64,000 bases of DNA from Alphaproteobacteria bacterium (GTDB lineage Bacteria; Pseudomonadota; Alphaproteobacteria; Oceanibaculales; Oceanibaculaceae): assembly GCA_018823745.1 (NCBI GenBank), contig JAHJHR010000002.1:62001-126000 (forward strand). Direction: 5' to 3'. Made by a program: the position numbers and the translations under genes. Below the pieces are notes generated by a model. It was not told where the DNA came from. It saw nothing but the letters and a program-made list of their open reading frames with translations, and made no database searches. How positions within the stretch are numbered: the stretch's first letter is position 1; each line of letters starts with the position of its first letter. Below are positions 46,816 through 55,113 of the stretch, in pieces.

Positions 46816-47610
46816 TCAGCGACCCTCGAATACCGGCTTCTGCTTGGCCAGGAAGGCCTTGTAGCCGGTCTGGAAATCCTGCGTGCCGAAAGACTCGTAG
46901 CCCTCGTCGTAATCGGCCTGGGTCAGCGGCTCCGGCTGCGCCAGCCGGCGGGCGAATTTCTTGTGCCAGCGATTGACCAGCGGCGCGCCATCGACGATGC
47001 GGGTGGCGCAGGCCCAGCCTTCCGCCTCGATCTCGGCATCGGGCACGACGCGGTTGACCAGCCCCTTCTCCTTCGCCTCCGCCGCCCCGAAGACCCGCGC
47101 CTCGAACAGGATTTCCAGCGCGTTGGTCCGGCCCACCAGCCCGATCAGCGCACCGATTTCCTTATAGCCCATGGTCAGGCCCAGCTTGTTGATCGGCACG
47201 CCGAAGCGGCTGCTTTCCTGGCAGATGCGGATATCGGCCAGGCTGGCCAGCTCCAGCCCGCCGCCGACGCAGATGCCCTTGATCATGACGACGACCGGAT
47301 GCGGGCAATCGGCGATGGCGGACATCGTCTCGTCCATCAGATGGCCATACTCGCGCGCCTGGGCGGCATTGGCGCGGGCGGTCTCGAATTCGGCGATATC
47401 GGCGCCGGGGCAGAAGGCACGCTCGCCCGCCCCGGTGAACAGCACGCAGCGGACATTCTCATCCTCGGAAACCGAGCGGAAGGCATCGCGCACGCCGATC
47501 CACATCGCCTTGTTCAGCGCGTTCATCTTTTCCGGCCGGTTCAGCGTGACCAGGGCGACATGGCCCCGGCGCTCGACCAGGATGACAGGGGCTGTTTCAG
47601 GAGCGGACAT
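46816..47610 (-). CDS. Enoyl-CoA hydratase/isomerase family protein
   Basis: A 264-residue crotonase-fold enzyme for CoA esters. LVTLNRPEKMNALNKAM and the oxyanion segment AFCPGADIAEF are normal, and GGGLELASLADI keeps the first catalytic glutamate. At the second catalytic glutamate (usually GxPEI) the sequence is FGVPINKLG, so it is missing. It may therefore be an isomerase, hydrolase or another crotonase variant rather than a true hydratase. GAGG precedes the ATG at 47610, which is preferred to an ATG 52 codons upstream that runs into the next gene. Confidence 0.87.
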   Translation of the reverse strand: MSAPETAPVILVERRGHVALVTLNRPEKMNALNKAMWIGVRDAFRSVSEDENVRCVLFTGAGERAFCPGADIAEFETARANAAQAREYGHLMDETMSAIADCPHPVVVMIKGICVGGGLELASLADIRICQESSRFGVPINKLGLTMGYKEIGALIGLVGRTNALEILFEARVFGAAEAKEKGLVNRVVPDAEIEAEGWACATRIVDGAPLVNRWHKKFARRLAQPEPLTQADYDEGYESFGTQDFQTGYKAFLAKQKPVFEGR

Positions 47611-47663
47611 CGGCGTTTCCTCGGTTTTGCGGCGTTTCTGAAGTGAGCCTAGAAGCCGGCGGC

Positions 47664-48434
47664 CTAGCCAGCAAGAGCGGCGGCAAGATCGGGATAGCCG
47701 CGCACCCGGTGATGCAGGGCGCCATCGGCCGCGATCTCGCCGACCGGTGCCATCGCCCATTCCCATTCCGTGCCGCCCTCGGGCAGTGGGATGCCGTAGG
47801 TCGGGTCGAAACTCATGACCTTCTTGCCCTCCAGATCATAGACGATGCGTTCCACATCGGTGATCAGGCAGACCTGGCCCGGCTGGTTGCGCAGCCATTT
47901 GTAATGCGCCGCGATCAGCCGCTTGGCGAAGCGGTCTGCATCCTCTTCCTCCACCCCCTGCTTATCCAGCAGGTTCAGCGGCACGATCGGCAATTGCGAC
48001 ATCAGGTTCAGCGAGATCACCAGATCGGCCGGCGGCATGGACGGCGGCTCGTAGCGGCGCTGCGCCGAGAGCGGCTGCGTGCCGATGCCGGTCAGGTCGA
48101 TGGCCAGCACATGCAGCTGGCGGCTCAGCAGCCCGCGCAGGCGCAGCGCCATGGGATGGACGATATCGACCAGCACCACCTCGCGGAAGGTCTTCAGCAG
48201 GTCGTCCAGCGGCACGTCGAGCAGCGGGCCGGAGCCCAGCACGACGACCCGGTTGCGGCCCGGACACAGCGCCACCGCGTCGCGCACGATGCCCTTGGTC
48301 TCCGCCAGATGCGGATCCCAGACGGCCTTGTGCCGGCGATAGCGCGCGACGATGCCGCGCAATTCGGAGCGATAGGCATTGGCCCGGGCATTGCCACCCG
48401 TGACCGGGCGCTGAAACAGGGAAGCAAGGCTCAT
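47664..48434 (-). CDS. Hypothetical protein with methyltransferase-like Rossmann segment
   Basis: A 256-residue soluble protein. NRVVVLGSGPLLDVPLDDLL followed by EVVLVDIVHPMALRLRGLL looks like motif I and the acidic end of strand 2 in SAM-dependent methyltransferases. LVISLNLMSQLPIVPLNLL would be the motif IV region. I cannot name the substrate. The ATG at 48434 starts the conserved-looking region and it is divergent from pyrE, with the promoters in the 87 bases between. Confidence 0.6.
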   Translation of the reverse strand: MSLASLFQRPVTGGNARANAYRSELRGIVARYRRHKAVWDPHLAETKGIVRDAVALCPGRNRVVVLGSGPLLDVPLDDLLKTFREVVLVDIVHPMALRLRGLLSRQLHVLAIDLTGIGTQPLSAQRRYEPPSMPPADLVISLNLMSQLPIVPLNLLDKQGVEEEDADRFAKRLIAAHYKWLRNQPGQVCLITDVERIVYDLEGKKVMSFDPTYGIPLPEGGTEWEWAMAPVGEIAADGALHHRVRGYPDLAAALAG

Positions 48435-48521
48435 TCTTCTGATCTTTTCTTCTGGCGACAGGCTGGACTTGACGGCGGGCGCAAGCTGGGCTGTCTTGGC
48501 GCGAACTCCCAAGAGGCCCAC

Positions 48522-49193
48522 ATGACCGACCTTTCCTACCAGATGACGCCGGCTGAGATAACCGCCGATATCCTGCTCGACATCCAGGCGATCCATATTC
48601 GCCCGGAAGAACCCTTCACCTTCACCTCCGGGCGGCTCAGCCCGGTCTATGTCGATTGCCGCAAGATCATCAGCTTTCCGCGGGCGCGGGCCAAGCTGAT
48701 GGATATGGGCGTGGAGAAGATGGGCCGCATCGCCGGCTTCGAGGGCTTCGACGCGGTGGCCGGCGGCGAGACTGCCGGCATTCCCTTCGCCGCCTGGATT
48801 GCCGAGCGCATGGGTCTGCCGATGCTCTATGTGCGCAAGAAGCCCAAGGGTTTCGGGCGTAACGCGCAGATCGAGGGCGCCATCCATGACGGCCAGCGCG
48901 TGCTGCTGGTCGAGGATCTGGCGACCGATGGCGGCAGCAAGCTGAACTTCGTCGAGGCGCTGCGCAACGCCGGGGCAACGGTGGCGTATTGCTTCGTCGT
49001 GTTCCATTACGGCGTCTTCCCGGAAGGCGTCGCCAAGCTGACCGAACAGGGCGTTACCCTGCACGAGCTGGCCACCTGGGCCGATGTGCTGCTGGCCGCC
49101 GAACGCCGCGGCTACACCAAGGACCAGCTCGACCAGGTCCGCAGCTTCCTCGCCGACCCCGATGGCTGGGCGGAGAACCGCACCAAGGGGTGA
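48522..49193 (+). CDS. pyrE: Orotate phosphoribosyltransferase
   Basis: Fifth step of pyrimidine synthesis: orotate plus PRPP gives OMP. The 223-residue protein shows EPFTFTSGRLSPVYVDCRKI, VAGGETAGIPFAAW, YVRKKPKGFGRNAQIEG and the PRPP loop RVLLVEDLATDGGSK. The ATG at 48522 follows an AAGAGG ribosome-binding site. It stands as a single gene, followed by a REP-like repeat region. Confidence 0.95.
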   Translation: MTDLSYQMTPAEITADILLDIQAIHIRPEEPFTFTSGRLSPVYVDCRKIISFPRARAKLMDMGVEKMGRIAGFEGFDAVAGGETAGIPFAAWIAERMGLPMLYVRKKPKGFGRNAQIEGAIHDGQRVLLVEDLATDGGSKLNFVEALRNAGATVAYCFVVFHYGVFPEGVAKLTEQGVTLHELATWADVLLAAERRGYTKDQLDQVRSFLADPDGWAENRTKG

Positions 49194-49219
49194 GGTGGTT
49201 TAGCCCTTCACCCCTTCCT

Positions 49220-49367
49220 GTCAAGCCCGGCAATGACAGCGAGAAGGTTGCTCCTCTCTCTCAGACCGTCACCCCCGGTCTTGTACCGGGGGTCCATGTC
49301 TCAGCTCACTGGAAATTTCGTCGAGCAAGCTGAACCCTGGATTCCCGGCACAAGGCCGGGAATGACG
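49220..49367. repeat. REP-like palindromic elements, an inverted pair plus a partial copy
   Basis: Unit C (49268-49296, minus orientation) has perfect arms ACCCCCGGT/ACCGGGGGT. Unit D (49338-49367, plus orientation) has arms ATTCCCGGC/GCCGGGAAT. Read in the same orientation both follow TGGA, a CCCGGyACAAGrCCGGG core and TGAC with compensatory stem changes. A half unit GTCAAGCCCGGCAATGAC lies at 49220-49237. The same family is at 19774-19858. Confidence 0.75.
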
Positions 49368-49377
49368 GGCGGAGAAC

Positions 49378-50118
49378 TCAATGCGCGGCTTTGCCTTCCG
49401 CCTCCTTGCGCTTGCGGCGGGCGCTGGCGGCGAGGTTGAGAGCCTCGACCAGGATCGAGAAGCCGATGGCGAAGTAGAGATAGCCTTTCGGGATGTGGAA
49501 ATGGAGCCCGTCGGCGACCAGCGCCAGGCCGACCAGCAGCAGGAAGGCCAGCGCCAGCATCTTCACCGTCTGATGGCGCTGCACGAATTCGCCGACCGGG
49601 CCGGCGGCGAACATCATCACGGCGACCGCGACAATGACGGCGGCAACCATGATGCGCAGATCATCCACCATGCCGACGGCGGTGATGATCGAATCCAGCG
49701 AGAAGATCACGTCCAGCACCAGAATCTGGCCGATGGCGGCGGCGAAGCTGGTCGCCACCTTGTCCTTGGCATCGCCATGCTCGCCTTCCACCGTGCCGTG
49801 GATTTCGGTGGTCGCCTTCCAGATCAGGAACAGGCCGCCGGTGAACAGGATGATGTCGCGCCAGGAGGCCTCGAACCCCATGATTGTGAATACCGGCTCG
49901 GTCAGCCCGACAATCCAGGTGATCACGCTCAGCAGCGCCAGGCGCATCACCAGCGCCAGACCCAGGCCGACCTGCCGGGCACGGCGGCGCTGCGCCTCCG
50001 GCAGCCGCGAGGCGACGATGGCGATGAAGATGATGTTGTCGATGCCCAGCACGATCTCCAGGAAGGCCAGCGTCGCAAAGGCGATCCAGACTTGCGGATC
50101 GGAAAGCAGCTCGATCAT
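49378..50118 (-). CDS. TerC family integral membrane protein
   Basis: A 246-residue membrane protein with about seven helices. The two TerC acidic motifs are present: LEIVLGIDNIIFIAIVASRL and LDVIFSLDSIITAVGMVDD. TerC proteins help with metal handling, often manganese export or loading of exported enzymes. I see no yybP-ykoY type leader upstream. The C-terminal tail is basic. It is divergent from the substrate-binding protein gene. Confidence 0.9.
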   Translation of the reverse strand: MIELLSDPQVWIAFATLAFLEIVLGIDNIIFIAIVASRLPEAQRRRARQVGLGLALVMRLALLSVITWIVGLTEPVFTIMGFEASWRDIILFTGGLFLIWKATTEIHGTVEGEHGDAKDKVATSFAAAIGQILVLDVIFSLDSIITAVGMVDDLRIMVAAVIVAVAVMMFAAGPVGEFVQRHQTVKMLALAFLLLVGLALVADGLHFHIPKGYLYFAIGFSILVEALNLAASARRKRKEAEGKAAH

Positions 50119-50251
50119 GGGAACTCCCGGGTTGGAAAACGCGCGCCATCGGATTTTTCTGAATCGGGTAAGTACCGAAACCTGTCCGTCTGTCTAACGG
50201 CTGCTATAGTCCTTTTGTGCCCGAGTAAACAATTGAATGTGGAGCGTGCTG

Positions 50252-51940
50252 ATGATGGGTCTGATGCGACTGGCGGTTTTCCTGGCTTTCGCCCTTGGTC
50301 TGAGCCTCCCGGCAGGCGGGGTGGCGGCGAAGGGCAAGGACGAGCTGGTCATCGGCATCACCCAGTTCCCCTCCACGCTGAACCCGCTGATCGATTCCAT
50401 GATGGCCAAATCCTACGTGCTGGCGATGGCGCGCCGTCCCTTCACCACCTATGACAAGGACTGGCAGCTGGCCTGCCTGCTCTGCACCGAGCTGCCGACG
50501 CTGGAAAATGGCCGGGCCGTCCCCTTCGATCTGGACAAGCCCAACGATGCCGGCGGCACCCAGGGCATGCGCCTGACCTACACCATCCAGCCCGAGGCCA
50601 AATGGGGCGACGGCACGCCGGTAACGACAAAGGATGTGATCTTCACCTGGAAGCTGGGGCTGATACCGCAGGTCGGCGTTTCCAACCAGGAGCAGTTCCG
50701 CCGGATGCTGGATATCGAAGTGGCGGATGAGAAGACCTTCACCATCGTTGCCGACCGGCTGAGTTTCGATTTTGCCGCGATCAATGATTTCCAGATCCTG
50801 CCGGCCCATCTGGAGGAAAAGCCGCTGGCCGAGCCGGCGGAATACCGCCAGCGCACGCTGTACGACACCGATTCAACCAATCCCGGCCTGTATAACGGCC
50901 CCTACCGTATCACCCAAATCGCCCCCGGATCGCATATCGTGCTGGAGCCGAATGCCCATTGGTGGGGCAAGAAACCGCATTTCAAGCGCATCATCGTGCG
51001 GGTGATCGAGAATACCGCGGCACTGGAAGCCAATCTCCTGTCTGGAGAGATCGACTATATCGCCGGCGAGATGGGCCTGTCGGTCGATCAGGCCCTGGCC
51101 TTCGAGAAGCGACAGGGCAAGCACTTCAACATCCTCTACAAATCCGGCCTGGTATACGAGCATATCGACGTCATGCTCGACAACCCGATCCTGGCCGATA
51201 TCCGGGTGCGGCAGGCGCTGATCCTCGGCATCGACCGGCAGGCAATCAGCCAGCAGCTCTTCGGCGGCAAGCAGCCGGTCGCCCATTCCAGCGTGAACCC
51301 GCTGGACTGGGTCCATGACGAGGATATCCCGACCTATGCTTTTGACCCGAAGCGTGCCGCAGCCCTGCTGGACGAGGCGGGATGGCGCGAGAAGCGCGCC
51401 GGCATCCGCCATAATGCCGCCGGTGAGAAGCTGTCCATCGAGTTCATGACCACCGCCGGCAACCGCAGCCGCGAGCTGGTGCAGCAGGCTTTGCAGGCGC
51501 AATGGCGCCAGCTGGGCATCGATATCCGCATCCGCAACGAACCGGCCCGCGTGTTCTTCGGCGAGACGGTGACCAAGCGCAAATTCACCGGCCTGGCCAT
51601 GTATGCCTGGATCAGCGCGCCGGAATCCGTGCCGCGCTCGACCTTGCATTCCAAGGAGATTCCCAGCGCCGAGAATGGCTGGAGCGGGCAGAATAACCCC
51701 GGCTTCCGCAATGAGGAGATGGACCGGCTGATCGATACGATCTCGCTGGTGCTGGAGAAGGAAAAGCGCCGGCCGATGTGGTCGCGCCTGCAGGCGATCT
51801 ACGCCGGGGAACTGCCGGCCCTGCCGCTCTATTTCCGGGCCGATGCCTATATCATGCCGGCCTGGCTGACCGGGGTGGAGCCGACCGGCCACCAGTATCC
51901 AACCACGCTGTGGGTGGAGAACTGGGGCGCGGCGCAATAG
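50252..51940 (+). CDS. ABC transporter substrate-binding protein, peptide/nickel type (SBP_bac_5)
   Basis: A 562-residue periplasmic binding protein. The signal peptide (MMGLMRLAVFLAFALGLSLPAGGVAA) is followed by the family start LVIGITQFPSTLNPLIDSMM and TYTIQPEAKWGDGTPVTTKDVIFTW. Later come NGPYRITQIAPGSHIVLEPN and VRQALILGIDRQAISQQLF. Ligands of this class are oligopeptides, nickel or opine-like compounds. No permease or ATPase gene is adjacent, so it is an orphan binding protein. The ATG at 50252 with GGAG seven bases upstream is preferred to the ATG at 50237. Confidence 0.88.
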   Translation: MMGLMRLAVFLAFALGLSLPAGGVAAKGKDELVIGITQFPSTLNPLIDSMMAKSYVLAMARRPFTTYDKDWQLACLLCTELPTLENGRAVPFDLDKPNDAGGTQGMRLTYTIQPEAKWGDGTPVTTKDVIFTWKLGLIPQVGVSNQEQFRRMLDIEVADEKTFTIVADRLSFDFAAINDFQILPAHLEEKPLAEPAEYRQRTLYDTDSTNPGLYNGPYRITQIAPGSHIVLEPNAHWWGKKPHFKRIIVRVIENTAALEANLLSGEIDYIAGEMGLSVDQALAFEKRQGKHFNILYKSGLVYEHIDVMLDNPILADIRVRQALILGIDRQAISQQLFGGKQPVAHSSVNPLDWVHDEDIPTYAFDPKRAAALLDEAGWREKRAGIRHNAAGEKLSIEFMTTAGNRSRELVQQALQAQWRQLGIDIRIRNEPARVFFGETVTKRKFTGLAMYAWISAPESVPRSTLHSKEIPSAENGWSGQNNPGFRNEEMDRLIDTISLVLEKEKRRPMWSRLQAIYAGELPALPLYFRADAYIMPAWLTGVEPTGHQYPTTLWVENWGAAQ

Positions 51941-51944
51941 CCTC

Positions 51945-52340
51945 CTAGCGCCGCTTCTGGTTCTGGTTCTGCTTCATCTCTTCGGTGAAGTAATAGACCC
52001 GGCAGGCGGTGGTGCCGTCACGCAGGAAGAAATAATCCGCCTTCCGCTCCGCGCGCTTCTGCGGATCGCGCAAATTCCAGCCCGTGCCCTTGGCCACCCC
52101 CAGCACGCCATAGCCGACGGGGCCGGTAAACTCGATAACCAGCCGGTTGATCTTGTCCTGGTTGAACAGCCCGCTGGAACACAGGGTGGACAGCTCCGGC
52201 GACAGCTCGCCAACCTCGAAATAGGGGGCGGTGGAGCGCATGATCACGCTGGTGCCCGAACTGTCGTAGGGCACGGTCTGGGCGCCCGCCGGCGCACTGG
52301 CCAGCAGCAGAAGGGCCGAGGCTATGCCGGCCCGGCGCAT
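51945..52340 (-). CDS. Small exported protein of unknown function
   Basis: A 131-residue protein with a signal peptide (MRRAGIASALLLLASAPAGA, cleavage near GAQ). The body has two cysteines and ends in a Gln/Asn/Lys-rich tail (EEMKQNQNQKRR). No domain is recognised. Its start overlaps the stop of the upstream monooxygenase gene by one base (TAATG), so the two are translationally coupled. Confidence 0.6.
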   Translation of the reverse strand: MRRAGIASALLLLASAPAGAQTVPYDSSGTSVIMRSTAPYFEVGELSPELSTLCSSGLFNQDKINRLVIEFTGPVGYGVLGVAKGTGWNLRDPQKRAERKADYFFLRDGTTACRVYYFTEEMKQNQNQKRR

Positions 52341-52675
52341 TACGCGCCCAGTTCCGTCAGGGCCGGACGTCCCACGGCCATGTCGTAATCGCGCAGCACG
52401 CCGGCAACGCGAATCCGGTAATCGGTGAACAGATCGGCGATGCCTTCCTGCTGCGCTGCCTTGTGCTTGGCCTTGCCATACCAGGCCGAGACCGCCGCAT
52501 CGTCGCGCCAGGTCGACAGCGACAGGTATTTATCCTCGGTCACCAGGCTCTTGAAGCGTTCGACCGAGATGAATCCATCCACCGCCTGCAATTCCGCCCG
52601 CAGCGACGCCGCGATGTCGAAATAACGGTTGCCCTTGCTGGGGTCGAGATAGACCTCGAAAATGACGACGACCAT
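52340..52675 (-). CDS. Antibiotic biosynthesis monooxygenase (ABM) domain protein
   Basis: A 111-residue ferredoxin-like dimeric alpha+beta protein. IFEVYLDPSKGNRYFDIAAS, VDGFISVERFKSL, LSLSTWRDDAAVSAWYG and KHKAAQQEG follow the ABM pattern. Members range from quinol monooxygenases to heme-degrading enzymes, so the reaction is unknown. It overlaps the next minus-strand gene by one base. Confidence 0.85.
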   Translation of the reverse strand: MVVVIFEVYLDPSKGNRYFDIAASLRAELQAVDGFISVERFKSLVTEDKYLSLSTWRDDAAVSAWYGKAKHKAAQQEGIADLFTDYRIRVAGVLRDYDMAVGRPALTELGA

Positions 52676-52805
52676 CCGTGCCTCGCTGTTGCGTATAGGG
52701 CTCAGGTGTAGCCGCCCCCTGCCAGCCGGTCAAACGCCTGACTTGACCGGACGGCCCGCCGCGCCATCTGCTAATATGGCGATGACATTCTGGCGGGGGA
52801 AGATC

Positions 52806-53540
52806 ATGCGACGGATTTTCGGCTGGCTGACGGTTCTGGCGCTTGTTCTGGTCTCCCCCGGCATGGCGAAATCCGCCGCCGATGTCGATCTGCTGCTGGT
52901 GCTGGCCGCCGACGGGTCGGGGTCCATCGACCCGGATGAATTCGCCCTGCAGCGCGAGGGCTATGCCCAGGCAATCAGCGATCCCCGCGTGGTACAGGCA
53001 ATCCAGTCCGGCTACAGCGGCGCCATCGCCGTGGCGATGATGGAATGGGGCGCCCCCACCTCGCAGCACATCATCGTCAACTGGACGGTGATCCGCGACC
53101 AGGCCTCCGCCGAGGGATTTGCCGCCGCCCTGCTGGCGGCGCCACGCAAGGCCTTCGGCTATAATTCGATCAGCAACGCCATCGCCTTTTCCGCCAATAT
53201 GATGCGCGAAAGCGGCATCACCGCGCCGCGCAAGGTCATCGACCTGTCCGGCGACGGTCCGCAGATCGGCGGCATGGCCCTGCCAGTGGTCCGCGAGGCC
53301 GCGATTGACGAGGACATCACGATCAATGCGCTGGCGATCAACAACAAGGATGGCATGCTGCGCGGCCCGATGGGCCAGCCGCTGGACGAGCATTATCGTA
53401 ATGATGTGATTGGTGGTTTCGGCGCCTTTGTCATCGTCGCCGACAGCCGCGCCCATCTGCGCGAGGCGCTGTTGCAGAAGCTGATCCGGGAAATCGCCGA
53501 TGCCGGCCCTACCGGGCGCAGCGTGGCACGCCGGGACTAG
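52806..53540 (+). CDS. DUF1194 family secreted vWA-like protein
   Basis: A 244-residue protein with a signal peptide (MRRIFGWLTVLALVLVSPGM, cleavage near AKSA). The mature part begins with a von Willebrand A-like strand and a MIDAS-type motif (LVLAADGSGSID, a DxSxS pattern). VIDLSGDGPQIGG further on supplies another acidic residue. It probably binds a divalent metal and a protein ligand outside the cytoplasm; function unknown. GGGGGAAG precedes the ATG at 52806. Its 3' end overlaps convergent sciP by four bases. Confidence 0.85.
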   Translation: MRRIFGWLTVLALVLVSPGMAKSAADVDLLLVLAADGSGSIDPDEFALQREGYAQAISDPRVVQAIQSGYSGAIAVAMMEWGAPTSQHIIVNWTVIRDQASAEGFAAALLAAPRKAFGYNSISNAIAFSANMMRESGITAPRKVIDLSGDGPQIGGMALPVVREAAIDEDITINALAINNKDGMLRGPMGQPLDEHYRNDVIGGFGAFVIVADSRAHLREALLQKLIREIADAGPTGRSVARRD

Positions 53541-53842
53541 TCGCGGACCCGGTAGCGCTGGATGCGGGTGGCGCGCAGGCCCTTTACGCCGTGCTTTTCG
53601 ATCAGCCGGCGCCAGTTCGACAATTCCTCCATCGACAGGCGATAGCGCTGACAGGCCTCCTCAGCGGTCAGCAGGCCGGCATCAACCCCGGCCACCACCA
53701 GCGCCTTGCGGCGGATGACCCAGCGTTCGGTTTCGGGCGGCGGCAGGTCATCGAGCGTCAGGGCATCGTCATTCGAGGCGACAAGATCTGCACTCGAGGA
53801 CGAAGGACGGTCAGCCTGCAAAGCAAGGCTACGGGAGCGCAT
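53537..53842 (-). CDS. sciP: CtrA inhibitor SciP (DUF1153)
   Basis: Small helix-turn-helix protein that binds the cell-cycle regulator CtrA and blocks activation of CtrA promoters in G1 cells. The 101-residue protein matches the family core: LPPPETERWVIRRKALVV, AGLLTAEEACQRYRLSMEEL and HGVKGLRATRIQRYR. The first 33 residues are unconserved. In Caulobacter, sciP is itself CtrA-dependent, and a CtrA-like box plus a GANTC methylation site lie upstream here. Confidence 0.93.
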   Translation of the reverse strand: MRSRSLALQADRPSSSSADLVASNDDALTLDDLPPPETERWVIRRKALVVAGVDAGLLTAEEACQRYRLSMEELSNWRRLIEKHGVKGLRATRIQRYRVRD

Positions 53843-53895
53843 CGATAGACATCCATCACAGTGGTCAAGTTGCCAGCAGCCTACGCATCACTTCT

Positions 53896-53935
53896 TAAGA
53901 AAGCGTGAAGCCTATCAAGCATTTGATCGGATTCC
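53896..53935 (-). promoter_or_regulatory. CtrA-like box and GANTC site upstream of sciP
   Basis: TTAA-GAAAGCG-TGAA (53896-53910, seven of eight to TTAA-N7-TTAA) lies about 55 bases upstream of the sciP ATG. GATTC (53931-53935) is a CcrM-type GANTC site. Control by CtrA and methylation is inferred. Confidence 0.45.
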
Positions 53936-53968
53936 CCCCGGGGCCGGGAGGGGACCGGGAGGCGGGCC

Positions 53969-54004
53969 TGAAAACAAAGCCCCCGCCAGTAATCCGGCGG
54001 GGGC
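53969..54004 (-). terminator. Terminator after ilvE
   Basis: GCCCCCGCC pairs with GGCGGGGGC (53979-54004) over nine bases. On the minus strand the stem is followed by TTTGTTTT, as expected for an ilvE terminator. Confidence 0.85.
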
Positions 54005-54102
54005 AAGGGGGCTCGCTGCAATCGCAATCGACTGGGGATGTCGTCGATTATTTATAAATATTGATATAGGTCGGCGACCGGGAATTGCCAGCCCGGCCGA
54101 TA

Positions 54103-54999
54103 TTATTCCGCTGCCTGGGCCTGCGCCGGCGTGCGGACCAGCGTCGCATAATCTTCCATCAGCGTGCGCGTGATATCACCGACGGTGAATTTATACGGGC
54201 CGATCTCGCCAACCGGGGTCACCTCCGCGGCGGTGCCGCACAGGAAGCACTGCTCGGCCTCGGCCATCTCTTCCGGCTGGATAGCACGCTCGACCACCTT
54301 GATGCCGCGCTGGCGGGCCAGGTCGATCACGGTGCGGCGGGTGATGCCATCCAGGAAGCAATCCGGCGTCGGGGTGTGCAACTCGCCCTTCATGACGAAG
54401 AAGATGTTCGCGCCGGTTGCTTCCGCCACCAGGCCGCGATGATCCAGCATCAGCGCGTCCTGATAGCCCTCGCGCTCCGCCTTGTGCTTGGACAGAGTGC
54501 AGATCATGTACAGGCCGGCCGCCTTGGACGCGACCGGTGCCATGTTCGGGGCCGGGCGACGCCAGTCGGAAATCGCCAGACGGATGCCCTTGCTGCGCAG
54601 TTCCGGGTCGAAATAGGACGGCCAGACCCAGGTGGCGATGGCCAGATGAATCTTGTTGTGCTGGGCCGACACGCCCATCATCTCGCTGCCGCGCCAGGCG
54701 ATCGGACGGACATAGCCATCGACGATGCCGTTGGCCTTGACGGTCTCCACCTTGAAGCGGTCAATATCCTCAGCCGAATAGGGGATGGTGAAATCCATCA
54801 GTTCAGCCGAACGTACCAGACGCGCCGCATGCTCGGCGGATTTGAAGATCCGGCCTTCATAAACGCGTTCGCCCTCGAAGACGGCGCTGGCATAATGCAG
54901 GCCATGGGAGAGCACATGCAGCTTTGCATCCCGCCAGGGGATAAGCTGACCGTCGAACCAGATCGTACCGTCGCGATCGTCGAATGGAAGGAGAGCCAT
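54103..54999 (-). CDS. ilvE: Branched-chain amino acid aminotransferase
   Basis: Last step of Leu, Ile and Val synthesis and first of their breakdown; fold-type IV PLP enzyme of 298 residues. Signatures are SHGLHYASAVFEGERVY, YVRPIAWRGSEMMGV, the cofactor lysine in VASKAAGLYM and EATGANIFFVMKGELHTP. I start at ATG 54999 because the conserved region begins there; an upstream GTG-type extension is unconserved. It is divergent from the petP-like gene, a neighbour arrangement common in alphaproteobacteria. Confidence 0.94.
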   Translation of the reverse strand: MALLPFDDRDGTIWFDGQLIPWRDAKLHVLSHGLHYASAVFEGERVYEGRIFKSAEHAARLVRSAELMDFTIPYSAEDIDRFKVETVKANGIVDGYVRPIAWRGSEMMGVSAQHNKIHLAIATWVWPSYFDPELRSKGIRLAISDWRRPAPNMAPVASKAAGLYMICTLSKHKAEREGYQDALMLDHRGLVAEATGANIFFVMKGELHTPTPDCFLDGITRRTVIDLARQRGIKVVERAIQPEEMAEAEQCFLCGTAAEVTPVGEIGPYKFTVGDITRTLMEDYATLVRTPAQAQAAE

Positions 55000-55049
55000 A
55001 TCTATGCGATTCCTGCCCAAGAGGTTACACGATGTTTGAATTTGCCATC

Positions 55050-55073
55050 GTTTGGTTAGATAATTACCCAAAC
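55050..55073. promoter_or_regulatory. 24-bp imperfect palindrome, candidate MarR/PetP operator
   Basis: GTTTGGTTAGAT|AATTACCCAAAC is symmetric at 20 of 24 positions, with perfect outer six-base arms GTTTGG and CCAAAC. It lies between divergent ilvE and the MarR-type gene, where an autoregulatory operator is expected. Confidence 0.5.
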
Positions 55074-55113
55074 AGTGAGGCGATTAATAACATTCGCGAA
55101 GATATGCGTCAAC

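Noticed and set aside
49268..49367. Inverted repeats as ends of an insertion sequence
   Set aside because: No transposase lies between or near the repeats, and the units are internally palindromic and belong to the REP-like family.
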